Assembly: GCA_035632055.1 (NCBI GenBank)
Contig: DASQHO010000062.1
Location: forward strand, 15,228-79,227
Length of the DNA stretch: 64,000 bases
Direction of reading: 5' to 3'
Origin: REEB95 sp035632055
GTDB taxonomy: Bacteria; Pseudomonadota; Alphaproteobacteria; ATCC43930; CGMCC-115725
Each line of letters begins with the position of its first letter. The stretch's first letter is position 1. A model generated the notes under the pieces. It made no database searches. It saw nothing but the letters and a program-made list of their open reading frames with translations, and was not told the origin of the DNA. Shown piece after piece: positions 1 to 8,008 of this stretch. Both the position numbers and the translations under genes were made by a program.

Positions 1-578
1 GTGATGCGCGCGAGCACGCGCCATGGTCCCATGCCCAAAGTGCGCGCCACCATCTCAAGCCGCGGATCAACGCCTTCGAAGGCGATGCGCGCCGCGTTCA
101 CGGTATAGGGCAGCGACACGAACAACATGGCGACGACGATGCCGGCAAGCGTGCCCCAGAATCGCAAGCCGAGGAAGTCTTCGGCCGGACCGCCGATCAC
201 GCCATGCCGGCCGAAAACCATGAGCAGCGCAATGCCCGCCACCGTATGCGGGACGGTTAGCGGCACGTCGACCACCGCCGCCACTGCGCTCTTACCAACG
301 AACTCTGCACGCGCGAGGAAATAAGCGAACGGCACGCCGAAGAACGCAGCAACCAGCGCCGTTAGTCCAGCCGCCACGACGCTCAGCGTCAAGGCGTTAC
401 GGACATTGGCCTCGCGCGCGACCTGCAGCAACGTCCCCGCCGTCTGCACGGCGAACAGCTGCAGCAGTGGCAGCAGGATGAAGGTCAGCAGCATGCCGCC
501 ACACAGCCAGGCGGCGAGCACTACCAGCGGCGAGCCGATGCTCTCCGGACCGCGCCACATCCGCGGCGCGGCGATCAT
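1..578 (-). CDS. wtpB: Tungstate/molybdate-type ABC transporter permease, partial
   Basis: Membrane subunit of an oxyanion ABC importer that passes substrate from the periplasmic binding protein encoded just upstream to the cytoplasm. About 192 residues are readable before the frame runs off the left edge, so the C-terminus and the ATPase gene are not visible. Hydrophobic helices are evident, and the edge carries the start of the permease EAA-type loop (RTLGMGPWRVLARIT). The ATG at 578 lies 16 bases past the stop of the binding-protein gene, consistent with one transcript. The CysW/ModB permease fold is clear. The tungstate/molybdate substrate is inferred from the WtpA-like neighbour. Confidence 0.8.
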   Translation of the reverse strand, partial: MIAAPRMWRGPESIGSPLVVLAAWLCGGMLLTFILLPLLQLFAVQTAGTLLQVAREANVRNALTLSVVAAGLTALVAAFFGVPFAYFLARAEFVGKSAVAAVVDVPLTVPHTVAGIALLMVFGRHGVIGGPAEDFLGLRFWGTLAGIVVAMLFVSLPYTVNAARIAFEGVDPRLEMVARTLGMGPWRVLARI

Positions 579-594
579 GCGAACGCCGCTCTGA

Positions 595-1566
595 TCAGGA
601 GGCGGGCCACGGCTTGACGAGCTGCTGCAGAGCCGGCGGCATCTTCCCCAGATTCACTGCATAGGCCGGGCTGAAGGTGCCAAAGCCGTCGTTGCTCATC
701 ACCTTGCGGCCTTCCGGCCCTAGCAGGAATGCGACGAACTTCTCGGCGGCGGTTTTCTTCGTACTGTTGGCGACGATGGTGATCGCATAGACGATCGGCT
801 TGCCGGCGAGATCACCGTTCTTCGTGTGCGCGACGCCTTCGGTATAATATGACGCGTAGGTGGGATCGCTCAGATTGATCTTGGCCGGCAGGTTGAGCAG
901 CTTGAGATGGTGCTGCAATGCATCCGAGCGGTAGATCGCGAGATAGTCAATCTGTCCCAACTGCAACGCGGAAATCAGCGAGGTTTCCGTGTCCCGGACG
1001 TTGGCGAGCGGCGCGTTGGCGAGAATTTTAGCGGCGAGGCCCGGCGATGAATAGTATTTCTCTGCTAAGTTCAGCATCTGCATCGTCTGATAGCCGGACG
1101 GATCGGTATCCGGATTGGACCGGCCGATCTCGACGCCTTTGCGCGCCAGCACCGAATACCAATTGTTTGCGGTAATCGCGTTAGAGAATTTGCTCTTGTC
1201 GGTATAGACGAAGGTTATGGCATTGCGGACGAAGCCGACATACCAGTCGGCGTAGCCGGTCTTGCCGTTACCGCCGAAGAGGTATTTCGGGATGACGTTG
1301 TAATCGGCGACCGCCAGGATATCAGCATCCTGATGCAGGTCGGTGATTTGCCGCGCCATCTTGACGCTGCCGCCGAATTGCGGCTGCACCGCGACGTCCG
1401 GGAACTTCTTCTCGAACAACTGATCGACCTGTTTGAACGGCACGGCGAGCGTGCCTGCGGCAAAGACGCTGAGCGTTGTCGTTTCGGCGGCTTGCGCGCG
1501 TGCGCCGCCCAAGGTCATTGCGGCCGCGACAGCCAATAGCAAAATCGGCGCAATCAGTCGTTTCAT
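595..1566 (-). CDS. wtpA: WtpA-like tungstate/molybdate-binding periplasmic protein
   Basis: Periplasmic binding protein of 323 residues that would deliver tungstate or molybdate to the permease encoded downstream. Residues 1-26 form a clear signal peptide ending in ARAQA-A. The region 105-160, with YADWYVGF, TDKSK, NNWY and SNPDTDPSGY, matches the WtpA/archaeal ModA pattern rather than the classical bacterial ModA. The start at 1566 is chosen because an AGGAAATCG ribosome-binding site precedes it and the signal peptide begins there; a 14-residue upstream extension is possible but unlikely. No ModE-type box was recognised upstream. Tungstate and molybdate cannot be told apart from sequence alone. 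A Mo hydroxylase elsewhere in the window makes Mo supply relevant. Confidence 0.85.
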   Translation of the reverse strand: MKRLIAPILLLAVAAAMTLGGARAQAAETTTLSVFAAGTLAVPFKQVDQLFEKKFPDVAVQPQFGGSVKMARQITDLHQDADILAVADYNVIPKYLFGGNGKTGYADWYVGFVRNAITFVYTDKSKFSNAITANNWYSVLARKGVEIGRSNPDTDPSGYQTMQMLNLAEKYYSSPGLAAKILANAPLANVRDTETSLISALQLGQIDYLAIYRSDALQHHLKLLNLPAKINLSDPTYASYYTEGVAHTKNGDLAGKPIVYAITIVANSTKKTAAEKFVAFLLGPEGRKVMSNDGFGTFSPAYAVNLGKMPPALQQLVKPWPAS

Positions 1567-1783
1567 CGATTTCCTCGTGAGACTGGAAAAGAGTGCGGTT
1601 CCCGCCAAGTTGCGAGCCCGACGGACTATGCATCAAACGCAGAAAATGGTGAAACCTGTAACGAATGCATAATAATGCGCTTATTCGCCGCGGCGCCAGC
1701 CGCTCGACGCTGGCGTGGACACATTGCCGGAAAGCCGCATTCGCCCTAAACAGGCGAACCCTCATTGTCGCAGCTGAATATCC

Positions 1784-2404
1784 GTGAACGCCGACCTCGC
1801 CCACACCGTCCACCAATACATCCGCGACTACGGTTATCTCGCCGTCTTCGTCGGTATCTTTCTCGAAGATTTCGGTCTGCCGGTTCCAGGCGAAACGCTA
1901 CTGGTGACGGCGGCAGCAGTTGCTGCAAAAGAGGGTTTGAACATTTGGATGATTGCCGGCTTTGCCTGGGTCGGTGCGGTGCTCGGCGACAATATCGGAT
2001 TCCTGATCGGTCACAGCGGCGGCCACGCTCTTCTTATCCGTCATGGGAGCCGCATCGGCATCACCGCCGAGCGGCTCGCCAAAGTGGAGCGTTTCGTCGA
2101 GCGTTATGGTGCGCCAGTGATCGTCGTCGCCCGCTTCGTCGTGATCGCGCGGCAACTCAATGGCATCGCCGCCGGCAGTCTCGGCATGCATTGGCTGAAA
2201 TTTCTGACGTTCAATTGCATCGGCGCGGCGCTTTGGGTGGGATTCTGGAGCACGCTCGCTTATTGGCTGGGCAAGCAAATATTTGCTCTGACCGCTGCGA
2301 TACACAACATCACGCCGCTGGTGATCGGCGCCGCCATTGCCGCTACCGTTGTTATTGTTGCCTATGTCTGGTGGCATGCGCGACATCAAGCCGGCGACAC
2401 CTGA
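1784..2404 (+). CDS. DedA family membrane protein
   Basis: Inner-membrane protein of 206 residues of the DedA/SNARE-associated superfamily. Members are linked to lipid carrier flipping and envelope homeostasis; the exact substrate here is unknown. The family signature is seen as EDFGLPVPGE near residues 28-37 and a basic, glycine-rich stretch (RFVVIARQLNGIAAG) near residue 115. Several hydrophobic helices follow, ending in a basic tail. The GTG start at 1784 is the first that precedes the conserved amphipathic N-terminus. It is divergent from wtpA and convergent with the thiamine-diphosphate enzyme gene, so it is probably a single-gene unit. Confidence 0.85.
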   Translation: MNADLAHTVHQYIRDYGYLAVFVGIFLEDFGLPVPGETLLVTAAAVAAKEGLNIWMIAGFAWVGAVLGDNIGFLIGHSGGHALLIRHGSRIGITAERLAKVERFVERYGAPVIVVARFVVIARQLNGIAAGSLGMHWLKFLTFNCIGAALWVGFWSTLAYWLGKQIFALTAAIHNITPLVIGAAIAATVVIVAYVWWHARHQAGDT

Positions 2405-2424
2405 ACGTCGGCGTCGCCAATCAC

Positions 2425-4092
2425 TCAATGCTTTCTCATCGCGGCGGCGCGCAGATCGTTGATCGTGGTTCGCGTCGTGATCGCCTCGGGATCGACCTTA
2501 AGATCGAGCACCGTCGGCTTGCCAGCCGACACGGCGCGTGCGAAGGCAGCGGCAAAATCTTCGGTGCGCTCGATGGTCTCACCATGCGCGCCGTAGGCCC
2601 TGGCGAGCGCAGCAAAATCTGGATTCACCAGGTCGGTGCCATAGGTGCGACCGGGATAATGGGTTTCCTGGTGCATGCGGATGGTGCCATACATGCCGTT
2701 GTTGACGATCAAGGTCACGATTGGCAGGTGATAGCGCACCGCAGTCGCAAGCTCCTGGCCGGTCATCAGAAAATCTCCGTCGCCACTGAAACACACGACT
2801 TTCCGATCAGGATGTACGAGTTTGGCGGCAACCGCCGCCGGAAATCCGTAGCCCATTGAGCCGCTCGCGGGCGCAAGCTGCGTGCCGAAAGCGCGATACT
2901 GATGGTGACGATGGACCCAGCCGGCGAAGTTACCGGCACCGTTGCACCAGATCGAATTCGGCGGCAGATGGTCATCGAGCCAGCGCACGATCGGCCCGAG
3001 CTGCACTGCGCCCGGTAATTTCGACGGCTCGATAAACGCCAGATAGTCGCGGTGCGCTGCTTCGGTCTCGGCTATCCAACGCGGTTTGCCCGCCGGCTTG
3101 AGCACCGCCACCAATGGCGCAAGGGTCCGCGGACTGGCGTTGATCGCCAACGCCGGCTGATAGACGCGGCCAAGCTCATTCGGATCGGGATGGACGTGCA
3201 CCAGCTTTTGGCGCGGATGAGGCACGGTGATTAGACTGTAGCCGGCGGTCGTCGCCTCGCCGAGGCGGCTGCCGATCGCAATCAGCACATCGGCGTCGCG
3301 TACACGCGCCACGAGCCGCGGATTCGCAGCGATGCCCAGATCGCCGGCAAAGCATACATGGCTGTTATCGAACCGGTCCTGCCGACGAAATCCTGTACAC
3401 ACCGGCAGCGCGAAGGTCTCTGCGAAGGTCTCGATCTGTTTGACCGCCGTCGCATCCCATTGGCTACCGCCGAGTAGCAGCACCGGCCGCACCGCTTTCG
3501 CAAGAATTGCGGCCAGTGCCGCGAGCTGTTGTGGCGACGGATGCGGTTCGACCCGGCTGTACGGTTCCGCGTCCGGAACGTCAACTGTGTCCTCAAGCAT
3601 GTCTTCGGGCAAGGCGAGCGCGACCGGCCCCGGCCGGCCGGCTGTCGCAACATGAAACGCGTGGCTGACATATTCGGGAATGCGCCGTGGATCGGCGATC
3701 TCCTCGACGTATTTCACCATACCACCGAGGAATTGCTTGTAATCGAGCTCCTGCAGCGCTTCGCGGCCGCGCGCGGCGCGCGCGACTTGGCCGATGAGCA
3801 CGATCATCGGCGTTGAATCCTGCATCGCGACATGGATGCCAGACGTGGCGTTGGTGGTGCCGGGTCCGCGTGTGACCAAGCAGATGCCCGGTCGGCCGGT
3901 CAGCTTGCCGTAGGCGTCGGCCATCATCGCCGCACCGCCTTCCTGGCGACAGACGATCAGGCGGATTGATTTGGCGTCATGCAATGCATCGAGGAGCGCG
4001 AGATAACTTTCGCCCGGCACACTGAAGGCAATGTCGACGCCATGAATCTTGAGTTGATCGACGAGGATTTGCGCGGCGCGGCGGGAGGTCAC
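2425..4092 (-). CDS. Thiamine-diphosphate-dependent enzyme, acetolactate-synthase-like
   Basis: A 555-residue member of the acetolactate synthase/decarboxylase superfamily, presumably cytoplasmic and acting on a 2-oxo acid or related substrate. The N-terminal domain carries the cofactor-activating glutamate in VPGES (E28). The C-terminal domain has the thiamine-diphosphate/Mg motif starting GDGDF at residue 437 and ending NNG at 464-466. No ilvH-like regulatory subunit is adjacent, and the gene stands alone between dedA and the iron permease, so a role in branched-chain amino-acid synthesis is not supported. The start is GTG at 4092. Substrate is unknown; related families include glyoxylate carboligase, sulfoacetaldehyde acetyltransferase and benzoylformate decarboxylase. 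Confidence 0.85.
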   Translation of the reverse strand: MTSRRAAQILVDQLKIHGVDIAFSVPGESYLALLDALHDAKSIRLIVCRQEGGAAMMADAYGKLTGRPGICLVTRGPGTTNATSGIHVAMQDSTPMIVLIGQVARAARGREALQELDYKQFLGGMVKYVEEIADPRRIPEYVSHAFHVATAGRPGPVALALPEDMLEDTVDVPDAEPYSRVEPHPSPQQLAALAAILAKAVRPVLLLGGSQWDATAVKQIETFAETFALPVCTGFRRQDRFDNSHVCFAGDLGIAANPRLVARVRDADVLIAIGSRLGEATTAGYSLITVPHPRQKLVHVHPDPNELGRVYQPALAINASPRTLAPLVAVLKPAGKPRWIAETEAAHRDYLAFIEPSKLPGAVQLGPIVRWLDDHLPPNSIWCNGAGNFAGWVHRHHQYRAFGTQLAPASGSMGYGFPAAVAAKLVHPDRKVVCFSGDGDFLMTGQELATAVRYHLPIVTLIVNNGMYGTIRMHQETHYPGRTYGTDLVNPDFAALARAYGAHGETIERTEDFAAAFARAVSAGKPTVLDLKVDPEAITTRTTINDLRAAAMRKH

Positions 4093-4168
4093 GCGGGGCT
4101 CCGAGTTCGGCAGCAGCCCTAAGACCTATTGGGTTTCCCGTGTCGCGGCAACCGCCAAAGCGATGACG

Positions 4169-5005
4169 TCATTCTGCCGGTTTAAGCGGAGCCAGTCGCT
4201 CCGGATCGCGGCTGCTGAGACGCATCAACGTGCCGATGACGATAATCGTGCCGAGGTAGAACACGAGCTGAATGCCGAGCGGGTGCGAGACATAGCCAAC
4301 CAATGCGTGTAGCGACTTGCCGAGCACGCTCTCGTCGCTCAGCAGAAACGAGCTGTCCCACAGCACACCGCCAACCGGCGGCAACAAGCCAACCTGATTC
4401 AAGAATGCCGCGCCTTGCGAGGCCATACCGGCGGCGAGCAGCAGGATTAACCAGCTCGTCACCGTGAAGAGATGTCGCATCGGAATCCGCAACAGGCCCC
4501 AATAGAGGCCGACACCGACCGCCACTCCGCATGCCAAGCCGAGCACACCGCCGCCAAACTGCGCGAGCGCGCTGGTGCCTGCAGCGGCGGCGATACCGTA
4601 CACGAACAGCACAACTTCCGAGCCTTCGCGCAAAACTGCCAGCCCGACCACGAGACCAAGAGCATAAAGTGGTCGCGCGCCGCTGCGGACGGCGCTCCCG
4701 ACCTGCGATGCTGACGCCGCCAATTCACGGCCGTGGCGCCGCATCCACACATTGTGCCAGCCGAGCATGCCGACAGCAGTGAACAGGATGGCGGCGTCGA
4801 ATAGCTCCTGCCCCATGCCGGCAACGGCGGCAGCGATCTCGCCGGTAAATGCCGCGACCAGCGCCGCGCCCGCTACGCCAGCGCCGATCCCAACTGCGAC
4901 GGTGCGGCCGCGGCGCGGAACGCCGGCGGTGCCGGCCAAGACGATGCTGACGATGAGCGCGGCCTCAAGGACCTCGCGAAACACGATCACGGCGACGGCA
5001 AGCAT
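4169..5005 (-). CDS. FTR1/EfeU family iron permease
   Basis: Inner-membrane iron permease of 278 residues. It shows the two REXXE iron-passage motifs of the FTR1 family, REVLE at residues 10-14 and REGSE at 126-130, set in about seven hydrophobic helices. The second motif sits in the expected repeat position of this internally duplicated fold. No periplasmic EfeO or peroxidase EfeB gene lies nearby, so it may work alone or with partners elsewhere. It begins with ATG at 5005, shortly downstream of a TGCGAA/TTCGCA inverted repeat that could be a Fur-family operator. Family assignment is firm; ferrous rather than ferric uptake is not resolved. Confidence 0.9.
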   Translation of the reverse strand: MLAVAVIVFREVLEAALIVSIVLAGTAGVPRRGRTVAVGIGAGVAGAALVAAFTGEIAAAVAGMGQELFDAAILFTAVGMLGWHNVWMRRHGRELAASASQVGSAVRSGARPLYALGLVVGLAVLREGSEVVLFVYGIAAAAGTSALAQFGGGVLGLACGVAVGVGLYWGLLRIPMRHLFTVTSWLILLLAAGMASQGAAFLNQVGLLPPVGGVLWDSSFLLSDESVLGKSLHALVGYVSHPLGIQLVFYLGTIIVIGTLMRLSSRDPERLAPLKPAE

Positions 5006-5031
5006 CGAAGCCCGACCCTACTAAATGCAAA

Positions 5032-5046
5032 TGCGAAGCGTTCGCA
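5032..5046. promoter_or_regulatory. Putative Fur-type operator upstream of the iron permease
   Basis: A perfect inverted repeat, TGCGAA-GCG-TTCGCA, lies 27-41 bases upstream of the FTR1 start codon. Its position in the likely promoter and its resemblance to the GC-shifted alphaproteobacterial Fur boxes (TGCgAAT-type half sites) suggest iron-dependent repression. No binding data are available and the match is to remembered consensus only. Confidence 0.45.
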
Positions 5047-5150
5047 ATATAGCCACCCGAACCTTGTAACGCAAGGCGGGCCAGACTGCTTGCCCTGGCC
5101 TCCGTCAACCGCAGGGCATTATGCCGCAGGGCACCGGTAAGCACCTGGTA

Positions 5151-5230
5151 GGACTAGGCCGACATAGTCCGGCGTCCAAAAATAAGGACTGACACGGGCC
5201 CAAAATATGCGAGGATTTGGCTGTCCAAAT
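5151..5230 (+). other. Hairpin-rich leader of the NTF2-like gene
   Basis: Three inverted repeats follow each other in the 100 bases before the start codon at 5255: GGACTA/TAGTCC (5151-5170), GTCC/GGAC (5174-5189) and ATTTGG/CCAAAT with a four-base loop (5215-5230). The last ends about 13 bases before the GGAG ribosome-binding site. They could fold in the 5' leader RNA. No known riboswitch class was recognised. Confidence 0.35.
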
Positions 5231-5254
5231 TTTGAGATTCGTGGAGTTCGAAGG

Positions 5255-5674
5255 ATGACCGACCGTGTGCGTCCCACACCGATGACTGAGGCCGACGAAG
5301 TGCTGGCAGCGAACCTTGAGTTCTATAGCGCCTTCGGCCGCGGTGATTATGCCGATATGGACGCGATCTGGGCGCGCCGCGCCAGCGTCGTCTGCCTGCA
5401 TCCCGGCTGGACCGTCCTCGAAGGCCGCGAGGCCGTGATGGAAAGCTGGCGGCACGTACTCGGCGATCCTGATTTCCGTATCATGTGTCACGACGAGCGC
5501 GTGCATCTTTATGGCGAAGTCGCCATCGTGTTGTGCGAGGAAGAGCTTTCCGGCGGTCTTCTGGCGGCGACCAACGTCTTCATCCGTGAAGACGGCGCCT
5601 GGCGCATGATCCACCACCAGTCGAGCGCCATCATTCCAACCTTCCGCACGCGCACGGCGGCGCAGATGCACTGA
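5255..5674 (+). CDS. NTF2-like/SnoaL-type small alpha-beta protein
   Basis: A 139-residue protein with the typical NTF2/SnoaL pattern: an N-terminal helix (EVLAANLEFYSAFGRGDY), a middle segment naming a daily-life substrate pocket (HPGW, GREAVMESWRHV) and a C-terminal run of beta strands ending WRMIHHQSS. Family members are isomerases, hydrolases or ligand-binding proteins; no catalytic residue set allows a specific call. The ATG at 5255 is preferred over an upstream frame extension because GGAG lies 8-11 bases before it. The gene is convergent with bioA and divergent from the iron permease, so it appears monocistronic. Confidence 0.75.
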   Translation: MTDRVRPTPMTEADEVLAANLEFYSAFGRGDYADMDAIWARRASVVCLHPGWTVLEGREAVMESWRHVLGDPDFRIMCHDERVHLYGEVAIVLCEEELSGGLLAATNVFIREDGAWRMIHHQSSAIIPTFRTRTAAQMH

Positions 5675-5686
5675 CGAGCCGCGTGC

Positions 5687-6967
5687 TCAGCGTACGCCGG
5701 TAACCGCGCGCCGGATCGCGCCAGTGAGCAACGACAGCTCGTCCGGCATAATCGTGAACGCCGGCGTCAGATAGACAACACAGCCGAACGGCCGTATCCA
5801 CGTCCCCTCGCTCACGAACCGATCGCGCAATGCTCTTGCTGCTTCCGGTGAATCAAGTTCGACAACGCCGATTGCACCTTTGACGCGAACATCCCGTACG
5901 CCGCGCGCGCCGCGGCACGGTGCAAGCTCCTCATCCATCTGCCGGCCGATTGCCGCGGCCTGCTCCAGCCGCGGCTCGCGTTCGAACAAGTCGAGCGATG
6001 CATTCGCTGCGGCGCAGGCGAGCGCATTGCCCATGAAGGTTGGCCCGTGCATCAGCGCGTCCTGCGGATCGTCGGAAAGGAAACCCTCATACACACGTTT
6101 CCGGGCAACGGTCGCAGCCAGCGGCAGCGTGCCGCCGGTGAGCGCCTTCGATAACGTGACGATATCGGGCACAACGCCAGCTTCTTGTATGGCGAACAAG
6201 CGTCCAGTCCGGCCGAATCCAGTGAAGATCTCGTCGAAGATCAGCAGCAGGTCGTGACGATCAGCGAGCTGGCGCAGGCGCCGGAGAACTTCGGCGCTAT
6301 GGAACACCATGCCGCCGGCACCTTGCACGAGCGGCTCGACGACGATACCGGCGAGCTCGCTACGATGATCGGCGAGGAACCGGTCCAACGTGCTCTCGCC
6401 GGCATCGTCGCGCGGCAATTCGCGTACGAAATGGCGGCGCGCCGCTGCGCCGAAGCGGCCATGCATACCGGTCCGGCCGTCGCTGACCGCCATCGCCGCG
6501 AAGGTGTCGCCGTGATAGCCGTCGGCAAACGCGACAAAACGGTCGCGGCCGGCCTGCCCGCAGTTAAGATAGAACTGGATCGCCATCTTCAGCGCGATCT
6601 CGACCGCGACCGACCCTGAATCCGAAAAGAACACGTGGTTCAAGTCCCCCGGCAGCAGCGCCGCGAGGCGCTGTGCCAGCCGGACGGCGGGCTCGTGCAC
6701 CAAGCCCGCCATCATCACGTGCGGCACGGTTTCGAGCTGGCGCGCGATCGCGTTGCGGATATGCGGATGGTTGTAGCCATGGCACGCTGTCCACCAGGAG
6801 GCGATACCGTCAATCAATACGCGGCCGTCGGCCAAATGGATCTTGCAGCCCTCGGTCCGCGCCACCGGCAACGGCGCCGGCGCGGTCCGCATCTGCGCAT
6901 ACGGCAGCCAGAGATGATCGAGACCGGCGAGCGGTGTGGATCGGACTGGCGTTCCGGCGCGGCTCAC
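5687..6967 (-). CDS. bioA: Adenosylmethionine-8-amino-7-oxononanoate aminotransferase
   Basis: PLP-dependent class III aminotransferase of 426 residues that converts 8-amino-7-oxononanoate to 7,8-diaminononanoate with S-adenosylmethionine as amino donor, the third conserved step of biotin synthesis. Seen in the sequence are the substrate-site SWWTACHGYNHP near residue 57, DEIFTGFGRTG at 245-255 and the PLP lysine in LSKALTGG (K274). The GTG start overlaps the bioB stop by four bases (GTGA), so the two genes are translationally coupled. Length and motifs are those of a normal BioA. Confidence 0.96.
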   Translation of the reverse strand: MSRAGTPVRSTPLAGLDHLWLPYAQMRTAPAPLPVARTEGCKIHLADGRVLIDGIASWWTACHGYNHPHIRNAIARQLETVPHVMMAGLVHEPAVRLAQRLAALLPGDLNHVFFSDSGSVAVEIALKMAIQFYLNCGQAGRDRFVAFADGYHGDTFAAMAVSDGRTGMHGRFGAAARRHFVRELPRDDAGESTLDRFLADHRSELAGIVVEPLVQGAGGMVFHSAEVLRRLRQLADRHDLLLIFDEIFTGFGRTGRLFAIQEAGVVPDIVTLSKALTGGTLPLAATVARKRVYEGFLSDDPQDALMHGPTFMGNALACAAANASLDLFEREPRLEQAAAIGRQMDEELAPCRGARGVRDVRVKGAIGVVELDSPEAARALRDRFVSEGTWIRPFGCVVYLTPAFTIMPDELSLLTGAIRRAVTGVR

Positions 6968-7932
6968 GACGTCATCGGCGACAGGCCGAGGTGTTCCATC
7001 ATCGCGCGGTCAAGATCGCGCGCCGGATTGGGGGTCGTCAGCAGCCGCGCGCCGCAGAAAATCGAATTCGCGCCAGCCATAAAGCACAATGCCTGCAGCG
7101 ACTCGCTCATGCCTTCGCGGCCGGCGGACAAGCGCACGACCGATTTCGGCATGCAAATTCGCGCGACCGCGATAGTGCGCACGAACTCGAGTTCGTCGAG
7201 CGGCTCGGCATCAGCCAGCGGCGTGCCAGCGACTTTCACCAGCATATTGATCGGCACGCTGTCGGGATGTTCTGGCAGAGTGGCGAGCGCCGTGATCAAT
7301 CCGGCGCGGTCCTCACGGGTTTCGCCCATGCCAACGATGCCGCCGCAGCATACTTTCATTCCCGCGCTGCGAACTTGAGCAAGCGTATCGAGCCGGTCCT
7401 GATATTGCCGCGTACTGATGATGGCGCCGTAGAAATCGGGCGCGGTGTCGAGATTGTGGTTGTAGTAATCGAGACCGGCTGCCTGGAGGCGCTGCGCCTG
7501 TCCGCCAGTCAGCATGCCGAGCGTCGCGCAGGTTTCAAGTCCCAGCGCCTTGACGCCCGCGATCATCGTACACACTGCGTCGAGATCGCGATCCTTGGGC
7601 TCGCGCCACGCTGCGCCCATGCAGAACCTCTGCGCGCCTTGCGCCTTTGCGGCGCGCGCCTCGGCCAAAACCGCCCCGACATCCATCAGCTTCGCGGCGT
7701 CAACGCCGGTGTCGTAATGCGCACTCTGTGGACAATAAGCGCAATCCTCAGGACAGCCACCAGTCTTGATCGACAGCAGGGTCGAAAGCTGGACTTCGTT
7801 GGGTGCGAAATAGCGGCGATGTAGCGTCTGCGCGCGGTAAACGAGGTCGCCGAACGGCAGATCGTAGAGCGCAGCGATCTCGCCGCGCTTCCAATCGTTC
7901 CGGATGTCTCGCGTCTCGGCGTCCTTCGGCAT
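6964..7932 (-). CDS. bioB: Biotin synthase
   Basis: Radical-SAM enzyme of 322 residues that inserts sulfur into dethiobiotin to form biotin. The SAM-cluster cysteines are visible as C60-x3-C64-x2-C67 (GGCPEDCAYCPQS), and the NHNLDTAPDFYG segment typical of BioB follows. The gene is the first of a bioB-bioA arm and is divergent from bioF across a short spacer, which should hold both promoters. No BioR-type palindrome or BirA operator was recognised in that spacer. The start ATG at 7932 gives the usual length. Confidence 0.97.
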   Translation of the reverse strand: MPKDAETRDIRNDWKRGEIAALYDLPFGDLVYRAQTLHRRYFAPNEVQLSTLLSIKTGGCPEDCAYCPQSAHYDTGVDAAKLMDVGAVLAEARAAKAQGAQRFCMGAAWREPKDRDLDAVCTMIAGVKALGLETCATLGMLTGGQAQRLQAAGLDYYNHNLDTAPDFYGAIISTRQYQDRLDTLAQVRSAGMKVCCGGIVGMGETREDRAGLITALATLPEHPDSVPINMLVKVAGTPLADAEPLDELEFVRTIAVARICMPKSVVRLSAGREGMSESLQALCFMAGANSIFCGARLLTTPNPARDLDRAMMEHLGLSPMTS

Positions 7933-8008
7933 TGCCGCTCCTTCCGGTCTTGCTTTCGTGCGATGCCGGGTTAAGGCTACAAGGACCCAGCGTCAAGCGA
8001 AAGCTCCC

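Noticed and set aside
1667..1678. GCAT-AATA-ATGC inverted repeat between wtpA and dedA
   Set aside because: Only four-base arms and no match to a ModE or other known operator; too weak to list as a site.
2425..4092. Annotation as IlvB, the biosynthetic acetolactate synthase
   Set aside because: No regulatory subunit gene is adjacent and the isolated context does not support branched-chain amino-acid synthesis; only the superfamily is certain.
4163..4172. Palindrome ATGACGTCAT
   Set aside because: It overlaps the stop codon end of the iron permease gene and is not in a promoter position, so a chance palindrome is the simplest reading.
5108..5133. Two copies of CCGCAGGGCA
   Set aside because: A single short duplication with no further copies; not a repeat array.
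6673..7824. 383-codon frame on the plus strand
   Set aside because: Antisense to bioB and the start of bioA; arginine-rich and without recognisable motifs.
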